A stretch of 64,000 nucleotides of DNA from Brachyspira suanatina (GCF_001049755.1 NZ_CVLB01000001.1:1444995-1508994), one strand, 5' to 3'. Counted from the first letter of the stretch, positions 44,090-53,398 are shown. Numbers and translations: made by a program. Notes: a model not told the origin generated them from the sequence alone.

Positions 44090-45694
44090 TCAAATAGAAA
44101 AATCTGTGCTGTCATCTGATGAATATATTAAAGTAAAGTCTTCTCCATTATCTATATATGGAACATAAGCCATTTTTATATGATCGCAATTTATATCATC
44201 TTTAATTTCTTCTACAACTTCATTTAATATGAGTCTGAATGCAATATCCACATCCACAACTACAGAAAAGAAATTAATAACATATTTTTCTTTTATATTT
44301 TCAGTTTCGCCGGCATTCCAAGAATCTAAAGAACCAAGACCATTCCAGCTCAAAACTGAATTTAAAACATTTCCTATTTTATTTAAAACATTAGCATATT
44401 TTTCTGGTAATTCATTTTCAAAAGGTTCTACTTCAAATTGCAAAATCAAATAAGATAAATCTTCATTATCAATTACTTTATAATCATCATACTCTTTATA
44501 AAAATCATCTAAAAAATTTTTATATTCTCTTGGATTACTGCATTCATATTCTTTAACATCTCCGCTGCTTCCAACTATTCCAGTATGCTTTACTATATTA
44601 TCTTCATTTATCCAGCATTCAGCATAATATAAAAATCCATATTCTTTTTTATACAAAGTAACAATATTAGGAAGCTCCTCTAAATAAGGTTCTAAAGGCA
44701 TACCATAAGAATCAAAAATTTCATCAGCAACTTTTTTATATTCTGAATCTTTATTAAACATTTTTCTAATTGAAAAAGTTTTATCTGTTTCTTCGTTTTT
44801 AAATTCTGCATCAATAGTATAATCAATATTAAATTTTACAAATGTTAATTTTGCATTTTCTTCATTTTTTATTTTTTCTTTTACATCTTTTAATTCTTCT
44901 ATGGATTCTTTTATCAATTCTTTATCCAATTTTGATATAGCAGCTTCATTCATTAAAAATACACCATCCACCAAATCATCAGCAACATAAAATTTAAAAG
45001 TACAATAAGGATGATCAGCTTCCCAATCTATAGGATTAATAATATCTTTAATAGCCTGCAATTTTTCTTCATCGCATAATATATAGGCTATAGCATTTAA
45101 TTTGTCTTCGCCGTAATCAAGACCTCTAAGTAAATTTTTATCGCTCTCTTCATTGATGTAATGATATTCTAATGCTTCTATAGAATAATAATTTTCTATT
45201 TCTTCAGCCTGTCTTAAAAACTCATAATCACCCGGTACAAGCTCCAATCCCTTATTATTAGCTTCGACAGCTCCTTCTTTATTTCCGAAATGAAGTCTTA
45301 ATTTAGCAAGCTCAAGCCATCCCCAAGGATAATCAGGCTCTTCAATAACACCTTGTTCAGAATATTTTAATGCTTCTTCCAATTTTCCGCAGTAAATTAA
45401 TGCCACAGCATACCTATAATACCAAGTTCCGCATCCTTTAGCATTTTTCTCAGAGTATTTCATAAACTCTTTAGACATATAATAATGCTCATAATCACCT
45501 ATATTATTACAGGCATAAGAATACCATAAAGCAATATCTAAATCTTCCCTAGCCTCTTCTAATCTAAATTTATTTTCTTTTATACCATTCTCAATAAACT
45601 CTTGCAAATAATTCAGCATTTTATAAAAATATCCGCCGCCGTCTGTATTAAATGATTGTAATGTTTCAATATCTTCTCTATTAAGTAAGCCCAT
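44090..45694 (-). CDS. TPR-containing protein, Brachyspira-type, function unknown
   Basis: 534 aa, soluble, acidic. The N-terminal half has TPR-like helices (YRYAVALIYCGKLEEALKYS; WLELAKLRLHFGNKEGAVEA) followed by EYHYINEESDKNLLRGLDYG. The C-terminal half is an alpha/beta region with two similar stretches (YCTFKFYVADDLVDGVFLMN; FFSVVVDVDIAFRLILNEVV), which read as paired suppressor-of-fused-like or DUF domains; no firm family. Flanked on both sides by GC-rich repeats carrying the same 15-base word in inverted orientation. Convergent with uvrB. Confidence 0.75.
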   Translation of the reverse strand: MGLLNREDIETLQSFNTDGGGYFYKMLNYLQEFIENGIKENKFRLEEAREDLDIALWYSYACNNIGDYEHYYMSKEFMKYSEKNAKGCGTWYYRYAVALIYCGKLEEALKYSEQGVIEEPDYPWGWLELAKLRLHFGNKEGAVEANNKGLELVPGDYEFLRQAEEIENYYSIEALEYHYINEESDKNLLRGLDYGEDKLNAIAYILCDEEKLQAIKDIINPIDWEADHPYCTFKFYVADDLVDGVFLMNEAAISKLDKELIKESIEELKDVKEKIKNEENAKLTFVKFNIDYTIDAEFKNEETDKTFSIRKMFNKDSEYKKVADEIFDSYGMPLEPYLEELPNIVTLYKKEYGFLYYAECWINEDNIVKHTGIVGSSGDVKEYECSNPREYKNFLDDFYKEYDDYKVIDNEDLSYLILQFEVEPFENELPEKYANVLNKIGNVLNSVLSWNGLGSLDSWNAGETENIKEKYVINFFSVVVDVDIAFRLILNEVVEEIKDDINCDHIKMAYVPYIDNGEDFTLIYSSDDSTDFSI

Positions 45695-45774
45695 ATATAT
45701 TCTCCGTATTATAATTTATATATACCTAAACGACTATATTTTGTCAAAAATAAATTTATATTTTTGTTTTTATA

Positions 45775-45885
45775 TTTGGGGCTTTGCCCCAAACCCCACT
45801 TCTTTTGCCGATTAGGCACCTACTCGGTGTTGCCCCATACGCAGTACGCCTTCGGCGAGAAGCAAAAAGGCTACATTTGAACTTG
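45775..45885. repeat. GC-rich hairpin repeat upstream of the TPR gene
   Basis: GGGGCTTTGCCCC hairpin, then ACCCCACTTCTTTTG (45793-45807), then GCCTTCGGC-type palindromes near 45850. The middle word is the reverse complement of 43921-43935. No gene. Confidence 0.7.
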
Positions 45886-45933
45886 AATTTAATAAATTAT
45901 CTTATATGTAAGACAATTTTAGTATAAACAATA

Positions 45934-46290
45934 TTATCCTATAACCGTACCGTTTTCACATTCTTCTTTTGTAGTTAATAATACAACTTCTCCATTATCT
46001 TTTACAGCACCTAAAACTAAACACTCCGAAAAAAAGTTAGCTATCTGTTTTTTTGGAAAATTAACTACAGCAATTATGCGTCTTCCTATCAAATCTTCTT
46101 TTTTATATAATTTAGTTATTTGTGCTGATGAAACCTTTATGCCCAATTTACCAAAATCAATTTTTAATTTGTATGCCGGTCTTTTAGCTTTTGGAAAATC
46201 TTCCGCTTCTATTATAGTACCTGTTCTAATATCTAATGCCAAAAAATTATCAAAACTAGATTCAGGCTTTATTTCATCTTTAATATCCAT
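45934..46290 (-). CDS. csaA: CsaA-like tRNA-binding-domain protein
   Basis: 118 aa, a free-standing tRNA-binding OB-fold like that at the C-terminus of MetRS. The family pattern is clear: FLALDIRTGTIIEAEDFPKA, YKLKIDFGKLGIKVSSAQIT and GRRIIAVVNFPKKQIANFFS, ending with VLGAVKDNGEVVLLTT. CsaA is described as a secretion-related chaperone in Bacillus and as a tRNA-binding protein elsewhere; which applies here is open. Own ribosome site (GGAG). Lies downstream of selB on the same strand with about 100 nt between. Confidence 0.9.
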   Translation of the reverse strand: MDIKDEIKPESSFDNFLALDIRTGTIIEAEDFPKAKRPAYKLKIDFGKLGIKVSSAQITKLYKKEDLIGRRIIAVVNFPKKQIANFFSECLVLGAVKDNGEVVLLTTKEECENGTVIG

Positions 46291-46389
46291 TTTAATCTCC
46301 GAAATATTTTTATATATTTTATGTCATTAGAAAAAATTTTTAAAGTACATTTCAATAACTTTTAATATAAAGCATTAGTAAAATAAATA

Positions 46390-48204
46390 TCAAAGCACTA
46401 TTCTTTCGCTTCCTTCTCTTCTCACTAATTTTTCTCTTTCAAATGCATTTAATATAGGAAGTACATATTTTCTAGATAGTCCTGTTTTATCACGCACAGA
46501 AGCTATTGTAATAATATCATTAGTTTTTGTATTTTGCAAAATAAGTTTTTTTATTCTATTATAAACATCTATATGATAATATATACCCTCATCAAGATAC
46601 ACAGCCTTTTTTGATGCTGATAATACTTTTATATCTTTCATACCATTAGTAAATGTTCTTATAGTTTTTTCATCTAATCCGTTTAAATCTTCTTTTTTTA
46701 ATTTTTCTAATAATATTTTTTGAGAATTATTTAAAGTAATTTCTTCATTATATTTTTTGTATATATTATTAAATGGCATTAATATTTGATTTTCAACTGA
46801 ATAATCTATAAACACTTTTGTAAATGCATTATTAATATTTAAATAATTTCTTATGTCTTCAAAACTTATGCCTTCTTTTTTATTTTCTATTAGATTTTTT
46901 AATCTTTCTAATAAAGTATTTAAATAATCTTTTTTAACAAAGAAATTTGCAACTTTAATGGCATAATCAGGAATATCTTCGCTTGCTTCGGTATAACCAT
47001 TCACTGACATAAATAAATCATTATATTTTTCTCTTTTTATTTCTCCCAAAAACTTGCCGGCATTATCAATTATTCTTTTTCTTATGAAAGGATTAGTTTT
47101 TTCTCCCCAAAATACATTGCCTGCTGCTATTATACTGCTTCCGCCATGGCTTATTAATATACCGCGTTCTTTCCAAAACACTGATATAGGCTCATCAAAT
47201 TTTAATCTTATGAATCTATTATCTATTTCTTTATTATTTTTATTATCTTTATCAGATTTATCATTTGAATATGTTTTGTTTTTGTAAATAGGAAGTATTT
47301 GAGCAATTAAGCATTCTGTACCTACAGCAAATTCAGCATTCTTTATTTTTTTAAGATATTCAACATCATTTTTATTTATAAGCTCTAATATTATTTCATC
47401 TGTTGAAAATACTTTTTCTTCCTTACAGCATAATAAATGCCCTCTTCTTATTTCTTCTTTCTTTATATTTTTTATATTAATAGCTATTCTTGAAGCAGAG
47501 TAAACAATTTCTTTATCTTCATGGTAAGATTGAATATTTCTTATTGAAATTTCTTTTTTGCTTGGATAATGTATCAAAGTATCATCTTTTTTTATATTAC
47601 CACCTCTAAGACTTCCTGTAATAGTAAGTCCAGCACCTTTTATAGAAAATACTCTGTCTACATAAATATGAGTTTTTATATCATCTTCATATTTTTCATT
47701 TGATAATATATCAGTTATTCTATCTTTCAAAAAGTCTATATTAGTACCATTTAAAGCTGACACTTTTACTATTTCTATATCTTTATTGAATATTCTATAC
47801 AGATTTTTTTTAATATCTTCTTCGCTTTCTTTTAATTTATCATCATCAACTAAATCAATTTTATTAATTACGCATATTATATTTCTTATGCCAAGAGATA
47901 AAGCCACTTTAGCATGCTCTTCCGTCATATTCATCCAGCCTTCATTAGCACAAACTACAAGCATAACTAAATCCAAGCTCCACATACCAGCAACCATATT
48001 TCTTATAAATCTCTCATGTCCGGGTACATCTATTACACCTATTGTAATATCATCATTAGGCTTGAAAAAACCGAATCCCAAATCAATAGTCATTTCTCTT
48101 TTCTGTTCTTCAGGAAGCCTCATCATAGAAATTCCAGTTAAAGCCTTTATTAATTCTGATTTACCATGATCAACATGCCCAGCAGTTCCTATTATTTTAT
48201 TCAT
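46390..48204 (-). CDS. selB: Selenocysteine-specific elongation factor SelB
   Basis: Delivers Sec-tRNA to UGA codons followed by a SECIS hairpin. 604 aa. GTPase motifs: G1 GTAGHVDHGKS at residues 6-16, G3 DVPGHERFIRNM, G4 INKIDLV. The EF-Tu-like domains II-III follow, then C-terminal winged helices that bind SECIS RNA (KYVLPILNAFEREKLVRREG at the end). The opening GTAGHVDHGKSELIKALTGI is characteristic of SelB rather than EF-Tu. With selA and selC nearby this shows the strain can make selenoproteins. Confidence 0.95.
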   Translation of the reverse strand: MNKIIGTAGHVDHGKSELIKALTGISMMRLPEEQKREMTIDLGFGFFKPNDDITIGVIDVPGHERFIRNMVAGMWSLDLVMLVVCANEGWMNMTEEHAKVALSLGIRNIICVINKIDLVDDDKLKESEEDIKKNLYRIFNKDIEIVKVSALNGTNIDFLKDRITDILSNEKYEDDIKTHIYVDRVFSIKGAGLTITGSLRGGNIKKDDTLIHYPSKKEISIRNIQSYHEDKEIVYSASRIAINIKNIKKEEIRRGHLLCCKEEKVFSTDEIILELINKNDVEYLKKIKNAEFAVGTECLIAQILPIYKNKTYSNDKSDKDNKNNKEIDNRFIRLKFDEPISVFWKERGILISHGGSSIIAAGNVFWGEKTNPFIRKRIIDNAGKFLGEIKREKYNDLFMSVNGYTEASEDIPDYAIKVANFFVKKDYLNTLLERLKNLIENKKEGISFEDIRNYLNINNAFTKVFIDYSVENQILMPFNNIYKKYNEEITLNNSQKILLEKLKKEDLNGLDEKTIRTFTNGMKDIKVLSASKKAVYLDEGIYYHIDVYNRIKKLILQNTKTNDIITIASVRDKTGLSRKYVLPILNAFEREKLVRREGSERIVL

Positions 48205-48217
48205 AATATAATTCCTA

Positions 48218-48472
48218 TTATTGTTATATTCGCCACCCGTAAGGGTGCCTACTTGGCTAGCCTATAATCAGGAATAAATAAATTTATTCACTGGCTAGAC
48301 TAACTTTTATTGTTATATTAACCACCCGTAAGGGTTCCTATAATCAGTGAATAAATAAATTTATTCACTGGCTTGGCTCACTTTTTATTGCTATATTCTC
48401 ATTTTATTGTTATTAATAAAAATTGTTCACTATTTATTGTCTAGACGCTCACAATTTTTATATTTAGCATTC
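48218..48472. repeat. Dispersed intergenic repeat element, copy B, with internal tandem duplication
   Basis: This fills most of the 385-base gap between selB and the ankyrin gene; no coding frame is seen. TTATTGTTATATT plus CACCCGTAAGGGT and CCTATAATCA occur twice in tandem (48218-48306 and 48307-48384). The second copy holds a perfect 12-bp palindrome, CAGTGAATAAAT/ATTTATTCACTG, at 48345-48370. The end module AAAAATTGTTC ... ACAATTTTTATATTTAGC matches the end of copy A at 19670. Confidence 0.75.
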
Positions 48473-48589
48473 TAATATAAAAAATTATTTATTATTGATA
48501 ATGGAAAAAATCACATATAATATAGATAAAAACTTACTTCATCAGTTATAAGCTAATAATTTATAACTTAGAAACAATTCTTATTTTTA

Positions 48590-49747
48590 CTATTTTTTAA
48601 GCTGCTCTATTTCATTATAACCTTTTTCTTTAGCTATATCAAAAATAGTTTTACCTTCTTTGTTTACTGCTGAAGTATCTGCTCCATATTCTATAAGTAA
48701 TTTTACCAATTCTATATTATCTTCTTCAATAGCGGTAAATATTAAGTTTTGAGTTTCTTTGCTGTAAGGATCCATTGTACTTTGAGAATTTACATCCGCT
48801 CCATTCTTTATTAAATATTCAGCTATATCAGTAGTTTTATTATTAAATGTTTCATTAAGCAATGAAAATTCTATATTTCTATAATCCGTATAATTCATAG
48901 CAGGATCAATACCTTTAGATACTAAATATTTTACTATATCAATACAATCCTTTTGAACAGCCATAGCTATTACTGGTATACCATAATAAGAGTTTTCAAT
49001 ATCAGCACCAGCCTCTGCAAGAAGTTTAAACTTTTCTGCATCACAACTATAATCAAAGAACTTATCTATTATAGTTACTGTTTCATCTTCGCTATCTGGA
49101 ATGGGATAATCTCTGTAAGCAACAGCACCAGCATTTAGCAATTCCTCAACTATTTTTGTACTGTTTTTATTAGTAGAAAGTACCGCACATGATAAAGCAT
49201 CATCTTGTTCATAGCGCATTATATTAACATCAGCACCATTTTTTATTAATTCTTTTACAAGTTTTAAATATCCTCTAGAAGAAGCCTCCATTAATGGAGT
49301 ATATCCATAATCAGCACGTTCATCTATATCTGCTCCGTAAGAAATCAATTCAATGGCCTTTTCTTCTGTAGGAAAATATTGACATGCAAATATTAATGGC
49401 GATTCCTTAGTATATTCTGACTGCCAAGCATCTAAAGAAGCTGTATCTTTTACAGATTCAAGTTCTTCAATAGCAAGTAATTCATATTCATTTAATTTTG
49501 TAAGTAATTCATATATGTCATTTTCATTAGATGCATATCCGTCATAAATATCATCTGTATATAAATTATTAGTTTCTAAAATATTTTTATTATCATTAGA
49601 AGTATTATCAATGATATAATTGGTTTCCATATTGTTAGTTACCGAATTATTAATTTCTGAACTATACACATCTTTTTTATTTTTACTGTCATTACAGCTA
49701 ATGATATTAATAAATATCAAAGTTATTAAAATAAATCTCTTTTTCAT
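48590..49747 (-). CDS. Ankyrin-repeat lipoprotein
   Basis: 385 aa. Lipoprotein signal MKKRFILITLIFINIISC with cysteine at residue 18, then an Asn/Ser-rich linker to about residue 90, then six or so ankyrin repeats, e.g. YGYTPLMEASSRGYLKLVKE, GIPVIAMAVQKDCIDIVKYL and NLIFTAIEEDNIELVKLLIE. Anchored to a membrane with a protein-binding solenoid; partner unknown. It sits between selA and selB on the same strand, splitting the selenocysteine genes, but has no obvious connection to selenium. Confidence 0.87.
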   Translation of the reverse strand: MKKRFILITLIFINIISCNDSKNKKDVYSSEINNSVTNNMETNYIIDNTSNDNKNILETNNLYTDDIYDGYASNENDIYELLTKLNEYELLAIEELESVKDTASLDAWQSEYTKESPLIFACQYFPTEEKAIELISYGADIDERADYGYTPLMEASSRGYLKLVKELIKNGADVNIMRYEQDDALSCAVLSTNKNSTKIVEELLNAGAVAYRDYPIPDSEDETVTIIDKFFDYSCDAEKFKLLAEAGADIENSYYGIPVIAMAVQKDCIDIVKYLVSKGIDPAMNYTDYRNIEFSLLNETFNNKTTDIAEYLIKNGADVNSQSTMDPYSKETQNLIFTAIEEDNIELVKLLIEYGADTSAVNKEGKTIFDIAKEKGYNEIEQLKK

Positions 49748-49846
49748 ATATCTCTTTTATATCCTTATTATAAATAATCAGCAAACACATATGTACTTTA
49801 TACTAAGAATTATATTAGTTTTTTATTTATTACTAGCTAACTCACT

Positions 49847-51193
49847 TTAAAAATAATTATCTTTTATTTGTATTAAAACTTCTTTTATGTAATTTATATC
49901 TTCATCATTTATAGTTATTACATACATAAGCACTGAATCCTTTTTTACTTTTGGTATAATAGGTACATCTAAATTATGCATAAACTTAATTACAGACTTT
50001 ATATCTTTAGGCCTAAAACTTATTGCATAAGACGGATAAAAAGTATCAGGCATAGCACCGCCTCCTGTTTCTATATCTTCTTCAACAACTTCAAAGCCTT
50101 CAATATTTTCTATAATCTTTAAAGCCTTTTGTTTTATTATTTCCTTATCTATACTCAATAAAGTTTCACAGTATCCTTTGAAATTGCCTTCAGTATTCAA
50201 TCTTTTTATGATACTTTTTTCTAATATTGACAGTACTGTTTTTCCGCATCTGAAAGCTCTCATTAAAGGATGTTTGTATATTTTTTCTATATATTTTTTC
50301 TTTCCTACTATGATTCCAGCCTGTACACTTGAAAACATTTTATCACCAGAAAAACACACTAAATCAGCACCGCTTTTTAATGCATATTTTATATGTTCTT
50401 CTTCGCTCATACTTTCATCAAATATTCCGGCTCCCTCATCATAAACTAATGCTATATTATCAGGTATAGTTTCTCTTAACTTTTTTAATGAAGGAGATTT
50501 AACAAAGCCTCTTATTTTAAAATTGGAAGTATGCACTTTAAGTATCATGGCTGTATTTTCTGTTATAGCTTCTTCATAATCTTTAATATCAACTATATTA
50601 GTAGTACCGACTTCTATAAGTTTAGCTGATGCTTCTTTTAATATATCAGGTATTCTAAATCCTCCGCCTATTTGTACCTGCTCTCCTCTTGATACTATTA
50701 CTTCTTTATTACTTGCTAAAGTTTTTAATATTAAAAATACAGCAGCCGCATTATTATTAACTACCAAAGCGTCTTCAGCACATGTTAATTTACTTAAAAG
50801 TGAATATACAAATTCTCCTCTTATCCCTCTTGATTCATTATTAATATTATATTCAAGATTATTACTGTTAATATTTAATTCTCTTACACTATCCCAAACT
50901 TCTGAATCTATTGGCGATCTTCCCAAATTTGTATGCATTATAGTTCCAGTGGCATTTATAACTTTTTTTATTGGAAGATTTGCTTTATTTTTTATTTCAA
51001 TTTCGCATAATTTGATTATATCTTCTTTACTGTAACTAAGATTATCATTATTTTTTAATTGAGTTCTTAATTTTTCTAATGTTTCTCTTATAATATCTGC
51101 TGCAATTGGGCGAGAAATAATTTTATGATATGGTTTTATAGATTCATCTTCTAATACTGCATTAGTTTGTATTAGATTAAATTTATTGTTCAT
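49847..51193 (-). CDS. selA: L-seryl-tRNA(Sec) selenium transferase
   Basis: PLP enzyme that turns Ser-tRNA(Sec) into Sec-tRNA(Sec). 448 aa from the ATG at 51193. Family markers: PIKKVINATGTIMHTNLGRSP near the N-terminal third, LVVNNNAAAVFLIL, and the PLP lysine in DLVCFSGDKMFSSVQAGIIV. The frame stays open another 40 codons upstream, but those codons are the selC tRNA gene read in frame, so the longer start is rejected. selC lies 29 nt upstream on the same strand, so tRNA and mRNA may share a transcript. Confidence 0.94.
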   Translation of the reverse strand: MNNKFNLIQTNAVLEDESIKPYHKIISRPIAADIIRETLEKLRTQLKNNDNLSYSKEDIIKLCEIEIKNKANLPIKKVINATGTIMHTNLGRSPIDSEVWDSVRELNINSNNLEYNINNESRGIRGEFVYSLLSKLTCAEDALVVNNNAAAVFLILKTLASNKEVIVSRGEQVQIGGGFRIPDILKEASAKLIEVGTTNIVDIKDYEEAITENTAMILKVHTSNFKIRGFVKSPSLKKLRETIPDNIALVYDEGAGIFDESMSEEEHIKYALKSGADLVCFSGDKMFSSVQAGIIVGKKKYIEKIYKHPLMRAFRCGKTVLSILEKSIIKRLNTEGNFKGYCETLLSIDKEIIKQKALKIIENIEGFEVVEEDIETGGGAMPDTFYPSYAISFRPKDIKSVIKFMHNLDVPIIPKVKKDSVLMYVITINDEDINYIKEVLIQIKDNYF

Positions 51194-51222
51194 AATTGTT
51201 CCGAAATGCTTTGTAATTTTAT

Positions 51223-51311
51223 CGGAAGAGGCAGGAGTTGAACCTGCCGACGTTGTTATAACGTCCAACGCTTTTGAAGAGCGCGGAGCCCACCGGGACT
51301 CATCTGCCTCC
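51223..51311 (-). tRNA. selC: tRNA-Sec (anticodon TCA), acceptor stem one base short
   Basis: 89 nt on the minus strand. Selenocysteine-tRNA hallmarks: 6-bp D stem GAGTCC/GGGCTC closed by the tetraloop CGGT, anticodon loop CTTCAAA (anticodon TCA), long variable arm GACGTT/AACGTC, T loop TTCAACT. The 5' acceptor strand GGAGGCAG would pair perfectly (with one G-U) with CTGCTTCC, but the sequence has CTCTTCC, i.e. one G missing, leaving C6 bulged. Discriminator G at 51223; CCA not encoded. Directly upstream of selA. Confidence 0.9.
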
Positions 51312-51829
51312 ATATATTTTGATATGATATATTAGTTTTTGTTTTATGTCAATAATTTCAAAAACCCTATATAAGTATATAGAAATAAACTAAAATAACT
51401 TTTTATTAAATTTTTCTATAAATTCCCACCCTATAGGCTTTCTATTATATCATGTCATTTTAACATTATTTTTCTTTTAAATTTCAAATTCGTATTTTAA
51501 CTGCCCACCCAATTTTTTTAACTTCATTACTTTTATCACCGCACGGTGAGCAAAATTATAAATATAAATCAATCAATAATTGCAATTTAAATTATAAATA
51601 ATGATTCACTAAACGTGCGTTAAAAAGATTAAAAATATAATAAGAATTTGGGCGGGTATTCTTTTTATAAATAAAATAAAAAAACAATGAAAAATTATAT
51701 ATTCTATTAAAAAGCAAAAAATATAAAGGGCGGGATTTTAAAAAGAATCTTTAAAAATAAAAAACAAATAATGCATATATAAAGAATAATTATATATTAC
51801 ATTATTTGTTTATTAATATTATTTTTTAA
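51312..51829. repeat. Gene-free stretch with GGGCGGG/CCCACCC repeat remnants
   Basis: 518 bases between selC and hom with no gene. Contains CCCACCC words near 51426 and 51503, CACCGCACGGTGAGC near 51538, a GTGCGTTAA word near 51616, and GGGCGGG at 51650-51656 and 51728-51734. The arrangement is reminiscent of 36604-36924. An AT-rich palindromic segment at 51775-51830 (AATAATG...CATTATT) could be the hom terminator. Confidence 0.5.
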
Positions 51830-53083
51830 TTATTTTATTTTTGCTATAAATATATCATCTATTTTTTCTACTTTTTCTATAGACTCAATTATAGAATTAA
51901 TATTAACATCTTTAAGTACGAACATGAAATTTCCATTTCGTTCCATACTTTTATCAATATTAATATCATAAAAAGCCTCATTGAATGCAAGCAAGTTATT
52001 ATTATTTGACTTGAATCTTACATAGAAATTTTCATTCTTTTCTCTAAAATCTTTTACTTGAAGCTCTTTATTTTCTTCTACGAATCCAAGTATAGGTATT
52101 CTAAGCTCATCTGTAATTAAACTATTCCTAGCTAAAGTAACAGCATCAGAAACTATAGCACTGCTTGTAGGTCTTCCGCCAGCACCAGAACCATAGAAAA
52201 CAGTATCTCCAGAACGATCCCCTACCACAGTTATCGCATTAAAAGCATAATCAACTTTAGAAAGCATATTATCATCATTAAGTAATGTAGGTATAACGTA
52301 TATATAGGCATTATTATTTTCATCCAAAGCAGCCTCAGCTATTAATTTGATAGTAAGTCCCATCTCTGAAGCAAATACAATATCATCTAATATAATATTT
52401 CTTATACCTCTTATAAATATTTTATCAAAACTTATAACATTACAGAAAGCTATAGATGAAAGTATGCATAATTTATGCGCTGTATCTATTCCGTCAATAT
52501 CAAATGTAGGATCAGCCTCAGCATATCCTTTATCCTGAGCATCTTTAAGAACATCTTTAAAATCTAAATTGTTCTTAGTCATATTAGTTAAAATATAATT
52601 ACAAGTTCCATTTAATATTCCGTAAACATTCTCCATTCTATCAGAAACTAAACTCTCTTTCATTGCCTTTATTATAGGTATAGCACCAGCAACAGAAGCC
52701 TCAAAAGCTATATCAGTTTTTCTATTCTTTATAAGTTCACCAAAACAATTAGCTAGCAATGCTTTATTAGCTGTAACAACTGGTTTTTTTGTTTTTATAA
52801 GAAGCTCTTTTGCTGTATCCATTCCTCCAAGTACTTCTATTACAATATCAATATCATCATCATTTAATATATCATTTAAATCTTTAGTTTTTATTTCTAT
52901 TTTATCTAAAAATTTATCATCTTTTACCTTATCAATATTTCTGCTAAAAATGGTTTTAATGGTTAATTTTATTCCGGTTCTTTTTTCCATTATAGCATTA
53001 TTCTCTATAATAGTTTTTACTGTGTCTTTACCAACATGTCCATATCCGGCAACTGCAACTTTAAATTCTTTTTTCTTTTCCAT
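51830..53083 (-). CDS. hom: Homoserine dehydrogenase
   Basis: Reduces aspartate semialdehyde to homoserine on the path to threonine and methionine. 417 aa. NAD(P)-binding VAVAGYGHVGKDTVKTIIEN at the start, KPVVTANKALLANCFGELI, the family signature GILNGTCNYILTNM, and the catalytic-site DPTFDIDGIDTAHKLCILSS. The C-terminal 80 residues look like a regulatory ACT domain (YDINIDKSMERNGNFMFVLK). Single gene; AAGGAG ribosome site. The 300 bases upstream (to 53398) are AT-rich with no other gene. Confidence 0.94.
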   Translation of the reverse strand: MEKKKEFKVAVAGYGHVGKDTVKTIIENNAIMEKRTGIKLTIKTIFSRNIDKVKDDKFLDKIEIKTKDLNDILNDDDIDIVIEVLGGMDTAKELLIKTKKPVVTANKALLANCFGELIKNRKTDIAFEASVAGAIPIIKAMKESLVSDRMENVYGILNGTCNYILTNMTKNNLDFKDVLKDAQDKGYAEADPTFDIDGIDTAHKLCILSSIAFCNVISFDKIFIRGIRNIILDDIVFASEMGLTIKLIAEAALDENNNAYIYVIPTLLNDDNMLSKVDYAFNAITVVGDRSGDTVFYGSGAGGRPTSSAIVSDAVTLARNSLITDELRIPILGFVEENKELQVKDFREKNENFYVRFKSNNNNLLAFNEAFYDINIDKSMERNGNFMFVLKDVNINSIIESIEKVEKIDDIFIAKIK

Positions 53084-53337
53084 TTTTAACTCCTTAAAAT
53101 TTAATTGAATATAAATTTGTTTTAATAAAATTAACCTTAAAATTATTACAAAAGCTAGTAATATTGTAGTTTTATTTTATATGAATTTCTAAATACGATA
53201 TTACTGTATTAAGTTATATTATAACATCTATTTAAAATTTTTACAATACATACTAAGAATTTTAATTAATATAAAAAAACAGTATAAATAATAGAAAAAT
53301 ATAGTATTTTTTATAACTTTTTAGTAAATAATAGATA
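53084..53337. other. AT-rich intergenic DNA between hom and ferredoxin genes
   Basis: No gene or RNA recognised. It must hold the minus-strand hom promoter; I could not choose a single pair of boxes with confidence. Confidence 0.5.
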
Positions 53338-53366
53338 TTGATTTCATTATTCATTTATGTTATAAT
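53338..53366 (+). promoter_or_regulatory. Promoter of ferredoxin gene
   Basis: TTGATT (53338-53343), 17-nt spacer, TATAAT (53361-53366), about 30 nt before the start codon. Confidence 0.65.
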
Positions 53367-53398
53367 AATAGAACAGTTTAATTTTTTGGAGGTAAATT

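Noticed and set aside
48224-48384. Tandem repeats resembling a CRISPR array
   Set aside because: Only two copies with similar, not unique, sequence between them, and no cas genes nearby.
51194-51313. Forty extra codons at the start of selA
   Set aside because: They are the tRNA-Sec gene read in frame; the ATG at 51193 gives a normal SelA length and N-terminus.
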